Assembly: GCA_016938655.1 (NCBI GenBank)
Contig: JAFGUG010000099.1
Location: 1-64,000 of the forward strand
Source of the DNA: Thiotrichales bacterium
Lineage (GTDB): Bacteria > Pseudomonadota > Gammaproteobacteria > Thiomicrospirales > Thiomicrospiraceae
Length of the DNA: 64,000 nt
Direction: 5' to 3'
A program made the translations under genes and the position numbers. Below, in pieces: positions 18,163-30,054 of the stretch. Within the stretch, counting starts at the first letter, position 1. Every line of letters starts with the position of its first letter. The notes below the pieces were generated by a model that ran no database searches, was not told the origin of the DNA, and saw only the letters and a program-made list of their open reading frames with translations.

Positions 18163-18654
18163 TTAACGGTACTTAGCATCAACTGCACGGTCTGCAGCGA
18201 TCTGTTGTTCGTGTGTATCTCCAAAAGCAAGCAACTTGTCTTTGGTCATAATATGTGGCCCACGCTCTTGGAAGTCGTATTCGTGAACACGTGTTTCAAC
18301 GATGGCATCAACTGGACAGGCCTCTTCACAAAAACCACAGTAAATGCACTTAAACATATCAATGTCATATTGAGTTGTTCTACGAGTTCCATCTGAACGC
18401 TCTTCAGATTCGATCGTAATTGCATTAGCAGGACAAACTGCTTCGCATAACTTACAACCAATGCAACGCTCTTCGCCATTTTCATAACGACGTAAAGCGT
18501 GATGTCCACGAAAACGTGGAGACATCGGCGTTTTCTCTTCAGGATAACGAACCGTAATTTTTCTTTTAAAGAGATACTTACCGGTTATTCCAAGCCCTTT
18601 AAAGAGTTCGGTTAACCCGAAAGTCTTAACTTGATGTTTAATAAATTTAACCAT
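18163..18654 (-). CDS. nuoI: NADH-quinone oxidoreductase subunit I
   Basis: 163 residues. Two 4Fe-4S ferredoxin motifs bind clusters N6a and N6b: C64, C67, C70 with C74 and C103, C106, C109 with C113 ([12 protein letters not shown] and [12 protein letters not shown]). It is the peripheral-arm subunit that passes electrons from NuoG towards NuoB. The gene sits 8 bp after nuoH. Confidence 0.97.
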   Translation of the reverse strand: MVKFIKHQVKTFGLTELFKGLGITGKYLFKRKITVRYPEEKTPMSPRFRGHHALRRYENGEERCIGCKLCEAVCPANAITIESEERSDGTRRTTQYDIDMFKCIYCGFCEEACPVDAIVETRVHEYDFQERGPHIMTKDKLLAFGDTHEQQIAADRAVDAKYR

Positions 18655-18662
18655 TTTTACCT

Positions 18663-19724
18663 CTAATTAAACCAAGGACCAAAAGAGAAGTACTTCATTG
18701 CACCCACAACGAAAACCCAGACGATTGTCACTGGAATCAACACTTTCCAACCTAGACGCATTAATTGATCATAACGATAGCGAGGGAAAGTAGCTCGTAA
18801 CCATAAGAATACAAACAGTAAGAAACTTACCTTAAATGCTAACCAGCCAAAAGCAGGTACCCAACCAAATACTGTCTCGAGAACGGGGATTCCTTCAAAT
18901 GGCGATAACCATCCACCTAGGAACATGATGGCCGTCATGAATGAAATTAAAATCATCATTGCATATTCAGCAAGCATGAATACACCAAACGTCATACCAG
19001 AATATTCAACGTGGAAACCAGCAACGATTTCAGCCTCCCCTTCAATAACGTCAAATGGTGTGCGGTTTGTTTCTGCTAAACCTGATAAAAAATAGACCAC
19101 AAACATGGGAAGCAAAGGTAATAAGAACCAGTTAATAATACCGCCCTGTTGAGCCTCAACAATACCTTGCAAGTTCATTGTTCCAGCAATCATTAAAACG
19201 GTAACAAGTGCAAAGCCCATCGCAATTTCATACGATATTTTTTGTGCTGAGCCACGAAGTGCACCCAAAAAGGCATACTTAGAGTTAGATGCCCAACCGG
19301 CAATGATTGTGCCATATACCAAAATCGAGGAAACCGCTAATACATACAAAATACCTGCATTAATATCGGTTACAACAACTTCTGGAGAAAAAGGGATAAC
19401 CGCCCATACAGCGACTGCAGGTGCGATCGCCATAACCGGTGCGATGATAAATAAAAACTTATTAGCTTGCTGCGGAAAGATGACCTCTTTCGTCATCAAC
19501 TTAAGGGCATCAGCAATAGGTTGTAACCAACCACCTGGACCTACACGGTTTGGCCCAAGACGAACCTGCATGTAACCGATGACTTTTCGTTCTGCATAAG
19601 TCAGCCATGCTACCGTTAACATAATTGGCAAAATAACCGCTACCGCTTGGATGACAAGCGTGATTAACACGGCTAACCAATCATATATATATGTTGATAA
19701 AAAAGCTTGAAGAGCGTCAAACAT
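18663..19724 (-). CDS. nuoH: NADH-quinone oxidoreductase subunit H
   Basis: 353 residues with about eight membrane helices. The diagnostic quinone-chamber segments are present ([20 protein letters not shown], then [20 protein letters not shown]), with the conserved Glu cluster in the latter. NuoH joins the peripheral arm to the membrane arm and forms the quinone entry. It lies 23 bp downstream of nuoG. Confidence 0.97.
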   Translation of the reverse strand: MFDALQAFLSTYIYDWLAVLITLVIQAVAVILPIMLTVAWLTYAERKVIGYMQVRLGPNRVGPGGWLQPIADALKLMTKEVIFPQQANKFLFIIAPVMAIAPAVAVWAVIPFSPEVVVTDINAGILYVLAVSSILVYGTIIAGWASNSKYAFLGALRGSAQKISYEIAMGFALVTVLMIAGTMNLQGIVEAQQGGIINWFLLPLLPMFVVYFLSGLAETNRTPFDVIEGEAEIVAGFHVEYSGMTFGVFMLAEYAMMILISFMTAIMFLGGWLSPFEGIPVLETVFGWVPAFGWLAFKVSFLLFVFLWLRATFPRYRYDQLMRLGWKVLIPVTIVWVFVVGAMKYFSFGPWFN

Positions 19725-19747
19725 TAATACTATCCTCTGTTGACCGT

Positions 19748-21838
19748 TTACGCTAAAGCGTCAGGCGTTGCTTGCAATGAAGGCGAACGTCTGACGATTC
19801 CGTCGATTGAATAAGGGGCGACAATGCTATACGTCTCATTGTTACTATCTAGCTGACTCTCTAACTCTGAGAAGTCAATCGATGATGCTGAATTATCAAG
19901 CACTTCTGCTAAAACTTGATTGGAATGTGTTTGCTCAAATCCATCCAGTTCAAACATGTTTCCTAAGACACGCAACACTTTCCAACCTGCCTTAGCTTCG
20001 CCTTTTGGTTCAACCGTCATCTTAAAGGACTGTTTGAGTCCATTTGCATTCACAAAAGTACCTGCTGTTTCAACAAACGTTGCAATTGGCAGTAACACAT
20101 CGGCATATTCACGCTGAACAGCACTATCAAATGCGGTAAAGTTGATTACAAAGTTGGCTTTTTTCATTGCTTCAAGTGCATTTTCACCTTGTATACAATC
20201 TGATTCAGGTTCGATACCAAAGTTGATAAATGCATTCATCTTTTCATTTATCATCTCTGACACATTTAACCCCTTAACAGGTAAAAAGTTAGCTAAGTGT
20301 GCACCTACTTCATTTGCAGCCATTGGCAAAATATTTAATTTCGCGCCGGTTGCTTTAGCAATAATTGAGGACAGTTTCTTGATAAGTGAATAATTTGAGT
20401 GTGTTTGGCTAATTTGACCAACCATTACCGCCGCATTTTCGGCAGATTTCAATGATTCAACAATCGCTTTATGCGTTTCATTTACTTCAACTTCAGATAA
20501 CCAGGCCTGCGCACTTTCAGTTGTTGTTTCGATCGCCGCTTTAGCGACTGAAGCTAACTCTAACGTAAAGCTTTCAGCATTAATCGCTGAATTGGCTAAT
20601 TTGTAATTAAAATCAAAGTCTTTAGGGTTTACTTGATTAATCTCAGCACCGCACTTAAAGGCTTTACGAACACGATGGTTTAATATCGGAAGCTCTTTTC
20701 TTAAATATGAACCAACAATCAATACAGAATTTAATGATTCAACTTCAGCCAACTCAAGTGACAAACTTGGTGTATTAAAACCAACTTTATCGGTGGTAAA
20801 ATCAATTTGACGTAAACGGTGGTCAATATTATTGATGCCTAATCCACGAGCAAGCTTCTGTAACAGTTGTAACTCTTCTAAGGTACTGTTCGGAGAGGCT
20901 AAAACACCGACTATAGTTGTATCTGTCAATTGAGTATTAAGACCTTCAACAGCAAACGCTAACGCAGTTTCCCAATCTGTTGTAAGCCACTCACCATTTT
21001 TCTTAATTTGCGGTAAAGTTAAACGATCTGAGGAGTTAATTCCTTCATAAGCAAAACGATCTCTATCAGACAACCACACTTCGTTGATTGCTTCATTTTC
21101 GCTAGGCACTACTCGCTTGACTAAGTTATCTTTTGTATGAACAGTAATGTTTGATCCGATACTGTCATGGGCAGCAATAGCATGATGTGCTTTAAGCTCC
21201 CAAGAACGTGCGGTATAACGGAAAGGTTTTGACGTTAATGCACCAACCGGACATAAGTCGATCATATTCCCGGACATTTCAGAGGTAATTGATTTCTCAA
21301 TATACGTTCCAATCTCCATCCATTCCGATCGACCCGTTGCTCCAAGTTCCATCATTCCAGCCACTTCCTGACCAAAACGAACACAGCGGGTACAGTGAAT
21401 ACAACGAGTCATATCAGTACTGATTAAAGATCCTGCGTTGCGATCACTGACAATTCTTTTTGCTTCAGTAAAACGAGAGACATCATCACCATGTTCCATG
21501 GCTACGTCTTGTAACTCGCACTCGCCACCCTGATCACAAATTGGACAATCAAGTGGGTGGTTAATGAGCAGAAATTCCATTACTGACTTTTGTGCAGCAA
21601 TCGCTTTAGCAGACTTAGTATGAACCTTCATACCGTCTGTTACAGGTGTTGCACAAGCGGGAAGAGGCTTCCAAGCGCCTTCCACTTCAACTAAGCACAT
21701 ACGACAGTTAGCTGCAATCGACAGCTTTCTGTGGTAACAAAAACGTGGGATCGTAATCTTAGCGTCATCTGCGACGTCAATTAACATGTCACCTTCATGG
21801 GCTTCAATAACTTGACCGTTAATTTCTACTTTTACCAT
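19748..21838 (-). CDS. nuoG: NADH-quinone oxidoreductase subunit G
   Basis: 696 residues, on the short side for NuoG. The N-terminal ferredoxin domain binds the [2Fe-2S] cluster N1b (C34, C45, C48, C62). N5 is bound by H94, C98, C101 and C107, and N4 by C146, C149, C152 and C196. The C-terminal molybdopterin-oxidoreductase-like half is divergent, as usual. I see no extra Cys set for the additional N7 cluster of E. coli NuoG. The gene lies between nuoF and nuoH. Codons near 445 (AQAWLSE) overlap a near-match of the window's palindromic repeat. Confidence 0.96.
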   Translation of the reverse strand: MVKVEINGQVIEAHEGDMLIDVADDAKITIPRFCYHRKLSIAANCRMCLVEVEGAWKPLPACATPVTDGMKVHTKSAKAIAAQKSVMEFLLINHPLDCPICDQGGECELQDVAMEHGDDVSRFTEAKRIVSDRNAGSLISTDMTRCIHCTRCVRFGQEVAGMMELGATGRSEWMEIGTYIEKSITSEMSGNMIDLCPVGALTSKPFRYTARSWELKAHHAIAAHDSIGSNITVHTKDNLVKRVVPSENEAINEVWLSDRDRFAYEGINSSDRLTLPQIKKNGEWLTTDWETALAFAVEGLNTQLTDTTIVGVLASPNSTLEELQLLQKLARGLGINNIDHRLRQIDFTTDKVGFNTPSLSLELAEVESLNSVLIVGSYLRKELPILNHRVRKAFKCGAEINQVNPKDFDFNYKLANSAINAESFTLELASVAKAAIETTTESAQAWLSEVEVNETHKAIVESLKSAENAAVMVGQISQTHSNYSLIKKLSSIIAKATGAKLNILPMAANEVGAHLANFLPVKGLNVSEMINEKMNAFINFGIEPESDCIQGENALEAMKKANFVINFTAFDSAVQREYADVLLPIATFVETAGTFVNANGLKQSFKMTVEPKGEAKAGWKVLRVLGNMFELDGFEQTHSNQVLAEVLDNSASSIDFSELESQLDSNNETYSIVAPYSIDGIVRRSPSLQATPDALA

Positions 21839-21886
21839 AATTCTTTAACCTAATTTAACTTAGCCGAACATTGCCTAAGAAACCGC

Positions 21887-23167
21887 TTACTGACGGTCGT
21901 AAATACTGCAACCGTGTTCAATATAATGAATGAACTCGTCCTCATAAAGTTCCAACGCACTGTCTAGTGCGATTGTCGCAGCATCACCTAATCCACAGAT
22001 AACATTACCCATGATTTTTCCAGTGATGGTTTTGAGGTTTTCTAAATCTTGCATCGTACCGTTACCTTCACGAATACGTTTTATCACTCTGTACAACCAA
22101 CCTGTACCTTCACGGCATGGCGTACATTGTCCACATGATTCGTCCCAGTAAAAATGACTGAGATTTTCCATTACTTTTACGATATCGGTTTGATCATCCA
22201 TAATAATGACTGAACCCGCACCAAGGAAAGAACCTGCCTTGGCGATACCATCGTAATCCATGGTCATTTCCATTGCCTTTTCAGCAGGTAATATTGCAGT
22301 AGAAGCACCACCTGGAATAACGCATTTGAGCTTTCTGCCTTTCCAAATTCCGCCGGCTGCCTCAAGAAGATCTTTAAAAGGCGTGCCCATACGAACTTCG
22401 AAGTTACCAGGTTTTTCTACGTGACCTGAAACGGCATAACATTTTGTTCCACCAGCATTCTCAACACCCAAGTCAGCAAACCACTGTCCACCCTTTGCGA
22501 GAATCACCGGAATAGACGCTAAAGTCTCAGTATTATTGATTGTAGTTGGTTTGCCATATAAACCATAGCTTGCAGGAAAAGGCGGTTTAAAACGTGGCTG
22601 ACCTTTTTTTCCCTCAATAGATTCAATTAGAGCCGTCTCTTCACCACAGATGTAGGCACCGGCGCCTAAATGTGTATACAGATCAAAATCGTATCCTGAC
22701 CCTAAAATATTCTTACCAAGCAGGCCTGCTTCTCTTGCCTGATTGATCGCGTTATCAAACCGTTTATAGGGTTCCCAAAACTCTCCACGGATATAGTTAT
22801 ACCCAGCACTTGCACCAATCACATAAGCCGCAATCATCATTCCTTCAACCAACTGGTGAGGGTTATAACGCATGATGTCACGATCTTTGAAAGTACCAGG
22901 TTCACCTTCATCAGAATTACACAGGATGTACTTTTCACCCGGTGCATAGCGGTTCATAAAGCTCCACTTAAGACCGGTTGGAAAACCAGCCCCACCACGT
23001 CCACGGATTCCAGATGCTTTAACTTCTTCAATAATTTCTTGCGGATCTAAGTCGCCCGCGAGTACTTTTTTCCAGACTTCATAACCACCGTTGTCCATGT
23101 AGACATCAATATCCCATGAACGATCAAGATGGTTTAAACGGTAGCAACATTCATTTTGGTGCATCAT
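21887..23167 (-). CDS. nuoF: NADH-quinone oxidoreductase subunit F
   Basis: 426 residues, the NADH-oxidising flavoprotein of complex [15 protein letters not shown] at 55-68 is the NADH-binding glycine loop, and the FMN region follows ([16 protein letters not shown] at 81-96). Cluster N3 ligands are C345, C348, C351 and C391. It starts 5 bp after nuoE. The start is ambiguous between two adjacent ATGs (23167, 23164). An exact AGCAGGCCTGCT copy at 22719-22730 encodes the EAGLLG stretch near residue 147, in a surface segment between conserved blocks. Confidence 0.97.
   Translation of the reverse strand: MMHQNECCYRLNHLDRSWDIDVYMDNGGYEVWKKVLAGDLDPQEIIEEVKASGIRGRGGAGFPTGLKWSFMNRYAPGEKYILCNSDEGEPGTFKDRDIMRYNPHQLVEGMMIAAYVIGASAGYNYIRGEFWEPYKRFDNAINQAREAGLLGKNILGSGYDFDLYTHLGAGAYICGEETALIESIEGKKGQPRFKPPFPASYGLYGKPTTINNTETLASIPVILAKGGQWFADLGVENAGGTKCYAVSGHVEKPGNFEVRMGTPFKDLLEAAGGIWKGRKLKCVIPGGASTAILPAEKAMEMTMDYDGIAKAGSFLGAGSVIIMDDQTDIVKVMENLSHFYWDESCGQCTPCREGTGWLYRVIKRIREGNGTMQDLENLKTITGKIMGNVICGLGDAATIALDSALELYEDEFIHYIEHGCSIYDRQ
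22719..22730. repeat. Exact copy of the AGCAGGCCTGCT palindrome (inside nuoF)
   Basis: Right flank TCTCTT, unlike the common NACTTT. It is read in frame as part of Glu-Ala-Gly-Leu-Leu. Confidence 0.8.
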
Positions 23168-23172
23168 ATCGT

Positions 23173-23670
23173 CTACTCCAACTCTGTAATCAATTTATCT
23201 AGATATTCTGGTGTAAGGTTTTCATGGTAATCTTTGCCTAGCTGCATCATTGGTGCACCACCACAAGCGCCTAAACATTCAACCTTTTTGATTGAAAATT
23301 TACCGTCAGGTGTCACTTCACCAACCTTAACTCCAAGACGCTCTTCAAGATAAGCAATAATGTCGTCTTTACCACGCAACATACATGAAATGCTGTTGCA
23401 AACACAAAACTTAAACTCACCCACTGGCTGATGTTCATAATTACCATAGAAAGTCGCGACTTCGTATACAGCAATAGATGGCATGTCGAGATAGTCAGCA
23501 ATTTCATCCATTAATTGAGTGGTTAAATAGCCATTACTTACCTCTTGCACAATACGCAAAGCCGGCATACATGCCGACTGTCTTTGGTCTGCAGGGTAGT
23601 TAGAAATCCATTTATCAATTCGAGACTTTACATCTCCAACTATGACTTTGTTATCCGCGGTTGAACTCAT
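23173..23670 (-). CDS. nuoE: NADH-quinone oxidoreductase subunit E
   Basis: 165 residues with a thioredoxin-like fold. The [2Fe-2S] cluster N1a is bound by C91, C96, C132 and C136 (CNSISC and CLGACGGAP). It partners NuoF in the NADH dehydrogenase module. The start overlaps the nuoD stop by 4 bases. Confidence 0.97.
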   Translation of the reverse strand: MSSTADNKVIVGDVKSRIDKWISNYPADQRQSACMPALRIVQEVSNGYLTTQLMDEIADYLDMPSIAVYEVATFYGNYEHQPVGEFKFCVCNSISCMLRGKDDIIAYLEERLGVKVGEVTPDGKFSIKKVECLGACGGAPMMQLGKDYHENLTPEYLDKLITELE

Positions 23671-24920
23671 CGATCCACTTCTCCAAATACAATATCTTGT
23701 GTTCCAATAATTGAAACAACATCTGCAATCATATGACCTTTACACATCTCATCTAAAGACGCTAAGTGTGCAAATCCTGGCGCACGCACTTTCATTCTAA
23801 AAGGCTTGTTTGCACCGTCTGAAATCATATAGATTCCAAACTCACCTTTCGGATGTTCCACTGCTGAATAAATTTCATTAGCAGGAACGGTGTACCCCTC
23901 AGTAAACAACTTAAAGTGGTGGATTAATGCTTCCATATTGGACTTAGCATCTTCACGAGAAGGTGGTGTAACTTTGTGATCGTCGGCGATAACAGCACCT
24001 GGATTGGCTTTCAACCACTCCACGCACTGTTTTATAATTTTATTCGATTCACGCATCTCGGCTACACGCACTAAGTATCGGTCATACGTGTCCCCAGTCT
24101 TACCAACTGGAATGTCAAAATCCATTTTATCGTAGACTGCATATGGTTGTTTTTTACGTAAATCCCATTCGACGCCTGAACCACGTAGCATCGGACCTGA
24201 GAACCCAAGCTGGAGTGCACGCTCAGGTGAAACAATACCGATGTCAACGGTACGTTGCTTCCAGATACGATTGTCAGTTAGCAAGGTCTCGTATTCATCA
24301 ACATACCCTGGAAAACGTTCAGTAAACGCTTCAATAAAATCAAGCAAAGAACCTTCTCGAGGGGCATTCAGGTCATCTAATTTTTTACCCGATGTCCATT
24401 TCGAAGACTCATATTTGGCCATAGTATCTGGCAAATCACGGTAAACGCCACCCGGACGATAATAGGTTGCGTGCATACGTGCACCGGAAACAGCTTCGTA
24501 ACAATCCATTAAGTCTTCACGCTCTCGGAAAGCGTATAAGAAAACCGTCATTGCACCAATATCCAGTGCGTGTGCACCCAACCACATTAAATGATTCAGA
24601 ATTCGAGTAATTTCATCAAACATGACGCGAATATATTGAGCTCTTTCTGGCACTTCTAATTCAAGCATCTTTTCAATTGCCATCACATAGGCATGTTCGT
24701 TTGACATCATTGAGACATAATCAAGTCTATCCATATAACCAATAGATTGGTTATAGGGTTTGTATTCAACTAACTTTTCAGTACCGCGGTGCAATAGACC
24801 GATATGCGGATCGGAGCGCACAATAGTTTCTCCATCTAGTTCTAATACTAGACGTAAAACACCGTGAGCAGACGGATGTTGTGGACCAAAGTTAAGTGTA
24901 TAGTTACGAATTTCAGGCAT
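23667..24920 (-). CDS. nuoD: NADH-quinone oxidoreductase subunit D
   Basis: 417 residues, the 49-kDa-type subunit related to [NiFe] hydrogenase large subunits, which forms much of the quinone site with NuoB. Conserved segments are [19 protein letters not shown] at the N-terminus (HxxxH-type quinone site region) and [20 protein letters not shown]-like residues near 105. It is separate from nuoC, unlike the nuoCD fusion of E. coli. It lies 14 bp after nuoC. Confidence 0.97.
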   Translation of the reverse strand: MPEIRNYTLNFGPQHPSAHGVLRLVLELDGETIVRSDPHIGLLHRGTEKLVEYKPYNQSIGYMDRLDYVSMMSNEHAYVMAIEKMLELEVPERAQYIRVMFDEITRILNHLMWLGAHALDIGAMTVFLYAFREREDLMDCYEAVSGARMHATYYRPGGVYRDLPDTMAKYESSKWTSGKKLDDLNAPREGSLLDFIEAFTERFPGYVDEYETLLTDNRIWKQRTVDIGIVSPERALQLGFSGPMLRGSGVEWDLRKKQPYAVYDKMDFDIPVGKTGDTYDRYLVRVAEMRESNKIIKQCVEWLKANPGAVIADDHKVTPPSREDAKSNMEALIHHFKLFTEGYTVPANEIYSAVEHPKGEFGIYMISDGANKPFRMKVRAPGFAHLASLDEMCKGHMIADVVSIIGTQDIVFGEVDR

Positions 24921-24934
24921 AATTAATTCTCCGA

Positions 24935-25606
24935 CTAAGCCTCTACTGCGGCATCACGAATAACACGGGGAACATTCACACGGTTTTCGATTGATACGGG
25001 TTCATAGATAACACGGCCTTTTTCAGCGTCATAACGCATTTCAACCTGCCCTGTCAGCGGAAAATCTTTTCTCAATGGATGACCAACAAACCCATAATCC
25101 GTAAGAATACGACGTAAATCAGGGTGACCACTGAATAAAATACCAAATAGATCGAACGCTTCACGTTCAAACCAGTTAGCGGCATTCCAAATTTTTATAA
25201 CGGAATCAACAACCGGCATAGCCGTATCTTTTGGGTATACTTTTACACGGATACGTAAATTGTTTGTTATTGACAACAAGTGGTAAACAACCGCAAATCG
25301 ACGCTCCATCGCTATCGCATCATTGACGTCATCTTCATCCGCAAAATCAAATACACCTCGACTAAAGCCAGTGTTGGCTGCTTTGTGTGTTTCCCAATTT
25401 GCATCACCGTACCCAAGATAGTCAACACCACATAAGTCCATTAACTGTTCAAACTGCAGTTCATCGCGAAGCAGTTCGAATGAGGCTAAAGCGTCAGATG
25501 GGCTAACCTCAATGGTTAATTCATTTAACTTAACCTTTGATGACGAAATTTTGTCGCCTAAAACTTCATTCACTTTATTTTGTAAATCTAATACAGACTG
25601 TTTCAT
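24935..25606 (-). CDS. nuoC: NADH-quinone oxidoreductase subunit C
   Basis: 223 residues, the 30-kDa-type subunit of complex I. The C-terminal signature [20 protein letters not shown], followed by [20 protein letters not shown], is diagnostic. It is a peripheral-arm structural subunit. The gene lies 31 bp after nuoB. Confidence 0.97.
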   Translation of the reverse strand: MKQSVLDLQNKVNEVLGDKISSSKVKLNELTIEVSPSDALASFELLRDELQFEQLMDLCGVDYLGYGDANWETHKAANTGFSRGVFDFADEDDVNDAIAMERRFAVVYHLLSITNNLRIRVKVYPKDTAMPVVDSVIKIWNAANWFEREAFDLFGILFSGHPDLRRILTDYGFVGHPLRKDFPLTGQVEMRYDAEKGRVIYEPVSIENRVNVPRVIRDAAVEA

Positions 25607-25637
25607 AACTTACTTTCTTACCGTGACGTTCAAAGGA

Positions 25638-26114
25638 TTATCGAGCAATAGTATTGGTGCGTTTTATTTTATTCTGTAACTGAACAATACCGTAGAGAAG
25701 TGCCTCCGCTGTTGGAGGACAACCCGGAACATACACATCAACAGGTACAATTCGATCACATCCTCGAACAACAGAGTAAGAGTAATGGTAGTAACCACCA
25801 CCATTTGCACAAGATCCCATTGAAATTACCCAACGAGGCTCTGCCATTTGGTCATAGACCTTACGTAGAGCAGGTGCCATTTTATTAACCAACGTACCCG
25901 CGACAACCATCACGTCTGATTGACGAGGACTTGGGCGGAAAATAATCCCAAAACGGTCTAAATCATAACGAGATGCACCTGCATGCATCATTTCTACAGC
26001 ACAGCAAGCCAAACCAACCGTCATAGGCCAAAGTGAACCTGTACGTGCCCAGTTAATTAACTTATCTGCTGAAGTGGTAACAACCCCTTCCTTTAAAACA
26101 CCTTCTATTCCCAT
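25638..26114 (-). CDS. nuoB: NADH-quinone oxidoreductase subunit B
   Basis: 158 residues from ATG 26114 ([10 protein letters not shown]), the start that matches the family. The frame could begin seven codons earlier, but that would lie deeper in nuoA and adds an atypical peptide. Cluster N2 ligands C37, C38, C102 and C132 are all present ([21 protein letters not shown]). N2 is the last cluster before quinone. The start codon overlaps the nuoA stop by 10 bases. Confidence 0.96.
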   Translation of the reverse strand: MGIEGVLKEGVVTTSADKLINWARTGSLWPMTVGLACCAVEMMHAGASRYDLDRFGIIFRPSPRQSDVMVVAGTLVNKMAPALRKVYDQMAEPRWVISMGSCANGGGYYHYSYSVVRGCDRIVPVDVYVPGCPPTAEALLYGIVQLQNKIKRTNTIAR

Positions 26115-26461
26115 TCCAGAGCACCTTTTTTCCATTCATAGATGAAACCGACAACGAGTATCGACAAAAACACACCCATGGCAAGCAAACCAAATGTCCC
26201 CACTTCGTCGAGCACAATAGCCCAAGGAAATAGGAATGCAATTTCCAAATCGAAAATAATAAACAGAATAGCGACTAGATAAAAACGTACATCAAATTTC
26301 ATACGTGCATCTTCAAACGCTTCAAAACCACATTCATATGGAGAGTTCTTCTCTGAATCTGGTTTTTGAGGACCTAATAGGTAACCCAATAAAATCGGTC
26401 CCACACCGAAAAGAACGCCTAATATTATAAAGACTAGGATAGGAAGATAACTTTCTAGCAT
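26105..26461 (-). CDS. nuoA: NADH-quinone oxidoreductase subunit A
   Basis: 118 residues, three membrane helices. The conserved loop [20 protein letters not shown] (about residues 38-57) and [12 protein letters not shown] are diagnostic for NuoA. It is the first gene of the nuo operon, 67 bp after the tRNA-Leu gene. I see no clear separate promoter in that interval, so the operon may be fed by read-through from the secG-tRNA unit or by a promoter I cannot resolve. Confidence 0.97.
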   Translation of the reverse strand: MLESYLPILVFIILGVLFGVGPILLGYLLGPQKPDSEKNSPYECGFEAFEDARMKFDVRFYLVAILFIIFDLEIAFLFPWAIVLDEVGTFGLLAMGVFLSILVVGFIYEWKKGALEWE

Positions 26462-26528
26462 TGGCTATACACCTCTGTTAGCGTTTTATAAAGCACCTTT
26501 ATAGAAAGACTCTACAAAGGCAAGTATA

Positions 26529-26613
26529 TGGTGCCGATGGCCGGACTCGAACCGGCACAGCTTGCGCCACCACCCCCTCAAGATGGCGTGTCTACCAATT
26601 CCACCACATCGGC
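26529..26613 (-). tRNA. tRNA-Leu (anticodon GAG)
   Basis: 85 nt on the minus strand with an encoded CCA end. The acceptor stem GCCGATG pairs with CATCGGC. The long variable arm (GGTGGCGCAAGCTGTG region) is of the class II type expected for Leu. The anticodon loop TTGAGGG gives anticodon GAG. It follows secG by 9 bp, the same secG-leuU order as in E. coli. Confidence 0.96.
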
Positions 26614-26622
26614 AAATGTTTT

Positions 26623-26943
26623 TTAGTTTGGTACAACCGGAGCGTTACTAGGCACTTCAGTTGCCTTTTGTGCTTCTAGTTGCTGAGTCACACTTTGGTA
26701 ACCTTTTGCTTGCTGACCGCCTAAATAAGCTAGCGTCAAACTTGTTATAAAGAACAGGGTTGCTAGCAATGCAGTTGTTCTTGAAAGGAACGTCGCTGAA
26801 CCTCCGCTCCCGAACACTGAATTAGAAGATGAGCCGCCGCCAAAGTTGGCACCTGCATCTGCCCCTTTACCTTGTTGTAAAAGAACCATTACAATCAACA
26901 CAAAGGCGATAAGAATATGAATTGTTAAAATAATTTGAAACAT
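26623..26943 (-). CDS. secG: Preprotein translocase subunit SecG
   Basis: 106 residues with two membrane helices (about 3-20 and 54-72) and the conserved loop [17 protein letters not shown]. The GSGG segment after it is also typical. SecG is the accessory subunit of the SecYEG channel and aids SecA-driven export. It sits between tpiA (3 bp gap) and tRNA-Leu. Confidence 0.95.
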   Translation of the reverse strand: MFQIILTIHILIAFVLIVMVLLQQGKGADAGANFGGGSSSNSVFGSGGSATFLSRTTALLATLFFITSLTLAYLGGQQAKGYQSVTQQLEAQKATEVPSNAPVVPN

Positions 26944-26946
26944 TAA

Positions 26947-27702
26947 TTAGCCTGCTGCCTTACAAATAGCAATAAAATCATCAGCATTTAAAGATGCACC
27001 GCCAATTAGCCCACCATCAATATCAGGTTGACTAAATAACTCGACTGCATTATCTGGCTTAACGCTACCACCATACTGAATAATCACTTTTTCAGCTACG
27101 GCAGCATTTAAACCTGCTAGTTTTGTGCGAATAAACGCATGTACTTCTTGTGCTTGTGCTGGAGAAGCGGTTTTCCCGGTACCAATAGCCCATACTGGCT
27201 CATAAGCGATTACAACCTTATCGAACGCATCAATACCAACTTCAGAAATCACGGCATCTAATTGAGTTGCAATAACTTGTTCCATGACACCGCTTTCACG
27301 TTCATCTAGGGTTTCACCAACACACAAAATTGGCGTAACATTTGAACTTAAAGCAACAGCCACTTTTGCTGCAACTTCAGCATCCGTTTCACCGTAAATT
27401 GCACGACGTTCAGAATGCCCGAGCACCACATAATTGCAACCCATATCCTTAAGCATGGCAACTGACTGTTCACCAGTAAATGCACCTTGCTCAGGTTCGA
27501 TAGCCATATTTTGTGCACCAATCGAAATTTTATCTGTCGCAAGGGTACGCGACACAAAATCGATGTAGATAGCTGGTGGACAAACTGCTATGTCAATCGC
27601 TCCAACTTCACTTACCTTAGAGTTTAAATCAGACACTAAAGTCATAATTGATGCCTTAGAACCATGCATCTTCCAGTTACCAGCAACAAACGCTTTTCTC
27701 AT
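26947..27702 (-). CDS. tpiA: Triosephosphate isomerase
   Basis: 251 residues, full length. Substrate-binding GNWKMHGS (N and K near 10-13), catalytic His in VLGHSERR (about 95-100), catalytic Glu in VIAYEPVWAIGTG (about 167) and the C-terminal phosphate-binding GGSV and GGLIGGASL loops are all present. It interconverts dihydroxyacetone phosphate and glyceraldehyde 3-phosphate in the cytosol. The placement between glmM and secG matches Pseudomonas. Confidence 0.97.
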   Translation of the reverse strand: MRKAFVAGNWKMHGSKASIMTLVSDLNSKVSEVGAIDIAVCPPAIYIDFVSRTLATDKISIGAQNMAIEPEQGAFTGEQSVAMLKDMGCNYVVLGHSERRAIYGETDAEVAAKVAVALSSNVTPILCVGETLDERESGVMEQVIATQLDAVISEVGIDAFDKVVIAYEPVWAIGTGKTASPAQAQEVHAFIRTKLAGLNAAVAEKVIIQYGGSVKPDNAVELFSQPDIDGGLIGGASLNADDFIAICKAAG

Positions 27703-27770
27703 CCGTTAATCTCCAACACAAAATTTGAACAATATTAGCGTTTTCTTGATTGAATTACAACATTGCAATT

Positions 27771-29102
27771 TCATAAAAATTCTGCTTCAACCACCTTAGA
27801 GAGGCTTTCTGCGCAACTTTCAACCAGTGCCAAGTCCTCCCCTTCAACCATTACTCTGATCAACGGTTCGGTACCCGAAGCTCGAATCAACACGCGACCA
27901 AGGCTTCCAAGCTGAAACTCAACGTTTTTAATAGCCTCTGCAAGTGTAACACTTGCGTTAATATCGACTTTTTTGGCGATCCGGATATTTTTCAAAACAT
28001 TTGGAAATTTTTTCATCCCAGACTTCAATTGAGATAAGTTTTGCCCGCTTTCAACCAGAACTGACATCACTTGAAGCGCAGCAATGATTCCATCACCTGT
28101 ACCAGTCTTATCTAAACACAGAACATGACCAGAAGGTTCAGCCCCAAACACCCATCCTTTTTCAACCAGTTCTTGCATCACATAGCGATCACCCACAGAA
28201 GCTCGACTTAACGCAATCCCTTTCTCCCTTAAAGCCACTTCAAGCCCTAGGTTACTCATGACCGTCCCAACAACCCCTTCGACAATAGATTCACTTCCGG
28301 TAGCTAATATATATAAAATCTCATCACCATCAACTGTTTCGCCATTATGATCCACCATCATCACACGGTCTCCATCACCGTCAAAAGCGATACCTAAATC
28401 GGCTTGATGCTCAAGAACAGAGCGTGATAATGCAGATAAATTGGTGGCACCACAATTTAGGTTAATATTAATCCCATCTGGCGTTACACTCGTTGAAATG
28501 ACTTCCGCCCCAAGTTCTTCAAAAACACTCGGAGCCACATGATAGGTCGCCCCATTTGCACAGTCTAAAACAATCTTTAAGCCATCAAGCTTTTGCTTAG
28601 CGTCATAAGTACTCTTACAAAACTCAATGTAACGACCACCAGCATCATCAATTCTGCGTGCCTTCCCTAAGTTTTCCGATGAAACAACATCCATTTCACC
28701 CTCAAAAGCGGCCTCTACCTCCAGCTCCACTTCGTCAGAAATCTTCTTTCCTTTAGCCGAAAAAAACTTAATCCCATTATCATGATGTGGATTATGTGAT
28801 GCACTAATCACAATTCCTGCATCTGCATGGAAAGTTTGAGTTAAATAAGCAATTGCAGGTGTTGGCATAGGACCTAACAACAACACATCAATACCTGCAG
28901 AGATAAAACCCGCTTCTAGGGCAGATTCAAACATGTAACCTGAAATACGAGTGTCTTTGCCAATCATGACCTTAGATTCACCACGAGCCTTTAAAACTTT
29001 ACCCGTCGCCCAACCAAGCTTTAAAATCTGATCGGGTCGAATCATACCTTGCCCTACTTGGTTGCGAATACCATCAGTACCAAAATATTTTTTTGCAGCC
29101 AT
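27771..29102 (-). CDS. glmM: Phosphoglucosamine mutase
   Basis: 443 residues. It converts glucosamine 6-phosphate to glucosamine 1-phosphate for peptidoglycan and LPS precursors. [10 protein letters not shown] at the N-terminus, the phosphoserine loop [12 protein letters not shown] (about 100), the metal loop [11 protein letters not shown] and the phosphate-binding [12 protein letters not shown] at the C-terminus are all present. ATG 29102 is preceded at 4 bases by a perfect AGGAGG; the GTG one codon upstream would leave only one base. Confidence 0.97.
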   Translation of the reverse strand: MAAKKYFGTDGIRNQVGQGMIRPDQILKLGWATGKVLKARGESKVMIGKDTRISGYMFESALEAGFISAGIDVLLLGPMPTPAIAYLTQTFHADAGIVISASHNPHHDNGIKFFSAKGKKISDEVELEVEAAFEGEMDVVSSENLGKARRIDDAGGRYIEFCKSTYDAKQKLDGLKIVLDCANGATYHVAPSVFEELGAEVISTSVTPDGININLNCGATNLSALSRSVLEHQADLGIAFDGDGDRVMMVDHNGETVDGDEILYILATGSESIVEGVVGTVMSNLGLEVALREKGIALSRASVGDRYVMQELVEKGWVFGAEPSGHVLCLDKTGTGDGIIAALQVMSVLVESGQNLSQLKSGMKKFPNVLKNIRIAKKVDINASVTLAEAIKNVEFQLGSLGRVLIRASGTEPLIRVMVEGEDLALVESCAESLSKVVEAEFL

Positions 29103-29140
29103 CACACCTCCTCGTGCTTAAACCTTATAACTCTATTGGC

Positions 29141-29989
29141 TTACCAAAGCGCAGCGGCAACTCTTAAAGCCTGTACCGTTTCCAATACGTCATGAACTCG
29201 AATAATTTTTGCACCTTTGGAGGCAGCAACAATTGACGCACTGACGCTTCCACATAAACGGTCATCAACACCAATTTCGGCCTCACTAAGTGCGGCAAGA
29301 CGACCAATCATTCGTTTACGTGACACACCAACCAAAACGGGATATGGCAACAAAACAAGGTTTTTCAAATCTTTAAATAAAGCGACATTATGCTCTAAAG
29401 TTTTACCAAACCCAAAGCCTGGATCTAATATTATATTCTGAGGTAACACCCCAGACCGCTCACAAACTTGAGCACGACTCACTAAAAACTCAGTTACCTC
29501 TGAAACCACATCTTGATACTCAGGGGCAGCCTGCATATTTAAAGGCGTGCCCTTTTTATGCATTAAACAGACTGGAATATTAGCATTTGCAACGACCTCT
29601 ATAGCACCTACTGACTGAAGCGCATTGACATCGTTAATCATATCGACACCACGCCCAATAGATTCCTGCATAACTTCCGTCTTATAAGTATCAATCGATA
29701 TGGCGACATCAGAAACCGCTTTAATCAAATCAATCACTGGCAGAACCCGTTCAAGCTCAACTTCAAGTGAGACAGGACTTGCGCCCGGCCTGGTTGACTC
29801 CCCACCCACATCAATAATATCGACACCGGCTGCAACCATTGACTCTATTTGTGTAACAATCGCATCTTTGCTTGTAAACAGCCCACCATCTGAAAATGAA
29901 TCTGGGGTAACATTGAGAATCCCCATGACAAGTGGTAAACGCTTAGAATCTAATTCACGTTGCTTAAGCAGGCCTGGTAGTTTACTCAC
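29141..29989 (-). CDS. folP: Dihydropteroate synthase
   Basis: 282 residues. It joins p-aminobenzoate to 6-hydroxymethyl-dihydropterin diphosphate in folate synthesis and is the sulfonamide target. MGILNVTPDSFSDGG at 22-36, IDVGGESTRPGA (about 60-71), DPGFGFGKT and the C-terminal IIRVHDV are all present. It lies between ftsH (with a terminator between) and glmM. A near-match of the repeat at 29967-29976 encodes the PGLLKQ of its N-terminus. Confidence 0.96.
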   Translation of the reverse strand: MSKLPGLLKQRELDSKRLPLVMGILNVTPDSFSDGGLFTSKDAIVTQIESMVAAGVDIIDVGGESTRPGASPVSLEVELERVLPVIDLIKAVSDVAISIDTYKTEVMQESIGRGVDMINDVNALQSVGAIEVVANANIPVCLMHKKGTPLNMQAAPEYQDVVSEVTEFLVSRAQVCERSGVLPQNIILDPGFGFGKTLEHNVALFKDLKNLVLLPYPVLVGVSRKRMIGRLAALSEAEIGVDDRLCGSVSASIVAASKGAKIIRVHDVLETVQALRVAAALW

Positions 29990-30009
29990 AAGTTAATTCC
30001 TATTTACAT

Positions 30010-30033
30010 AAAAAAGCCCCTAAAAAGGGGCTT
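30010..30033 (-). terminator. Terminator after ftsH
   Basis: On the minus strand, AAGCCCC and GGGGCTT pair around a short loop and a T-run follows. It lies between the ftsH stop and folP, so folP and genes beyond may rely on read-through or their own promoter. Confidence 0.75.
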
Positions 30034-30054
30034 ATTTCACCAGTGACTAATTCA

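Noticed and set aside
26115-26135. Upstream start for nuoB
   Set aside because: The extra seven residues lie in nuoA and are not family-like; the ATG at 26114 gives the standard N-terminus.
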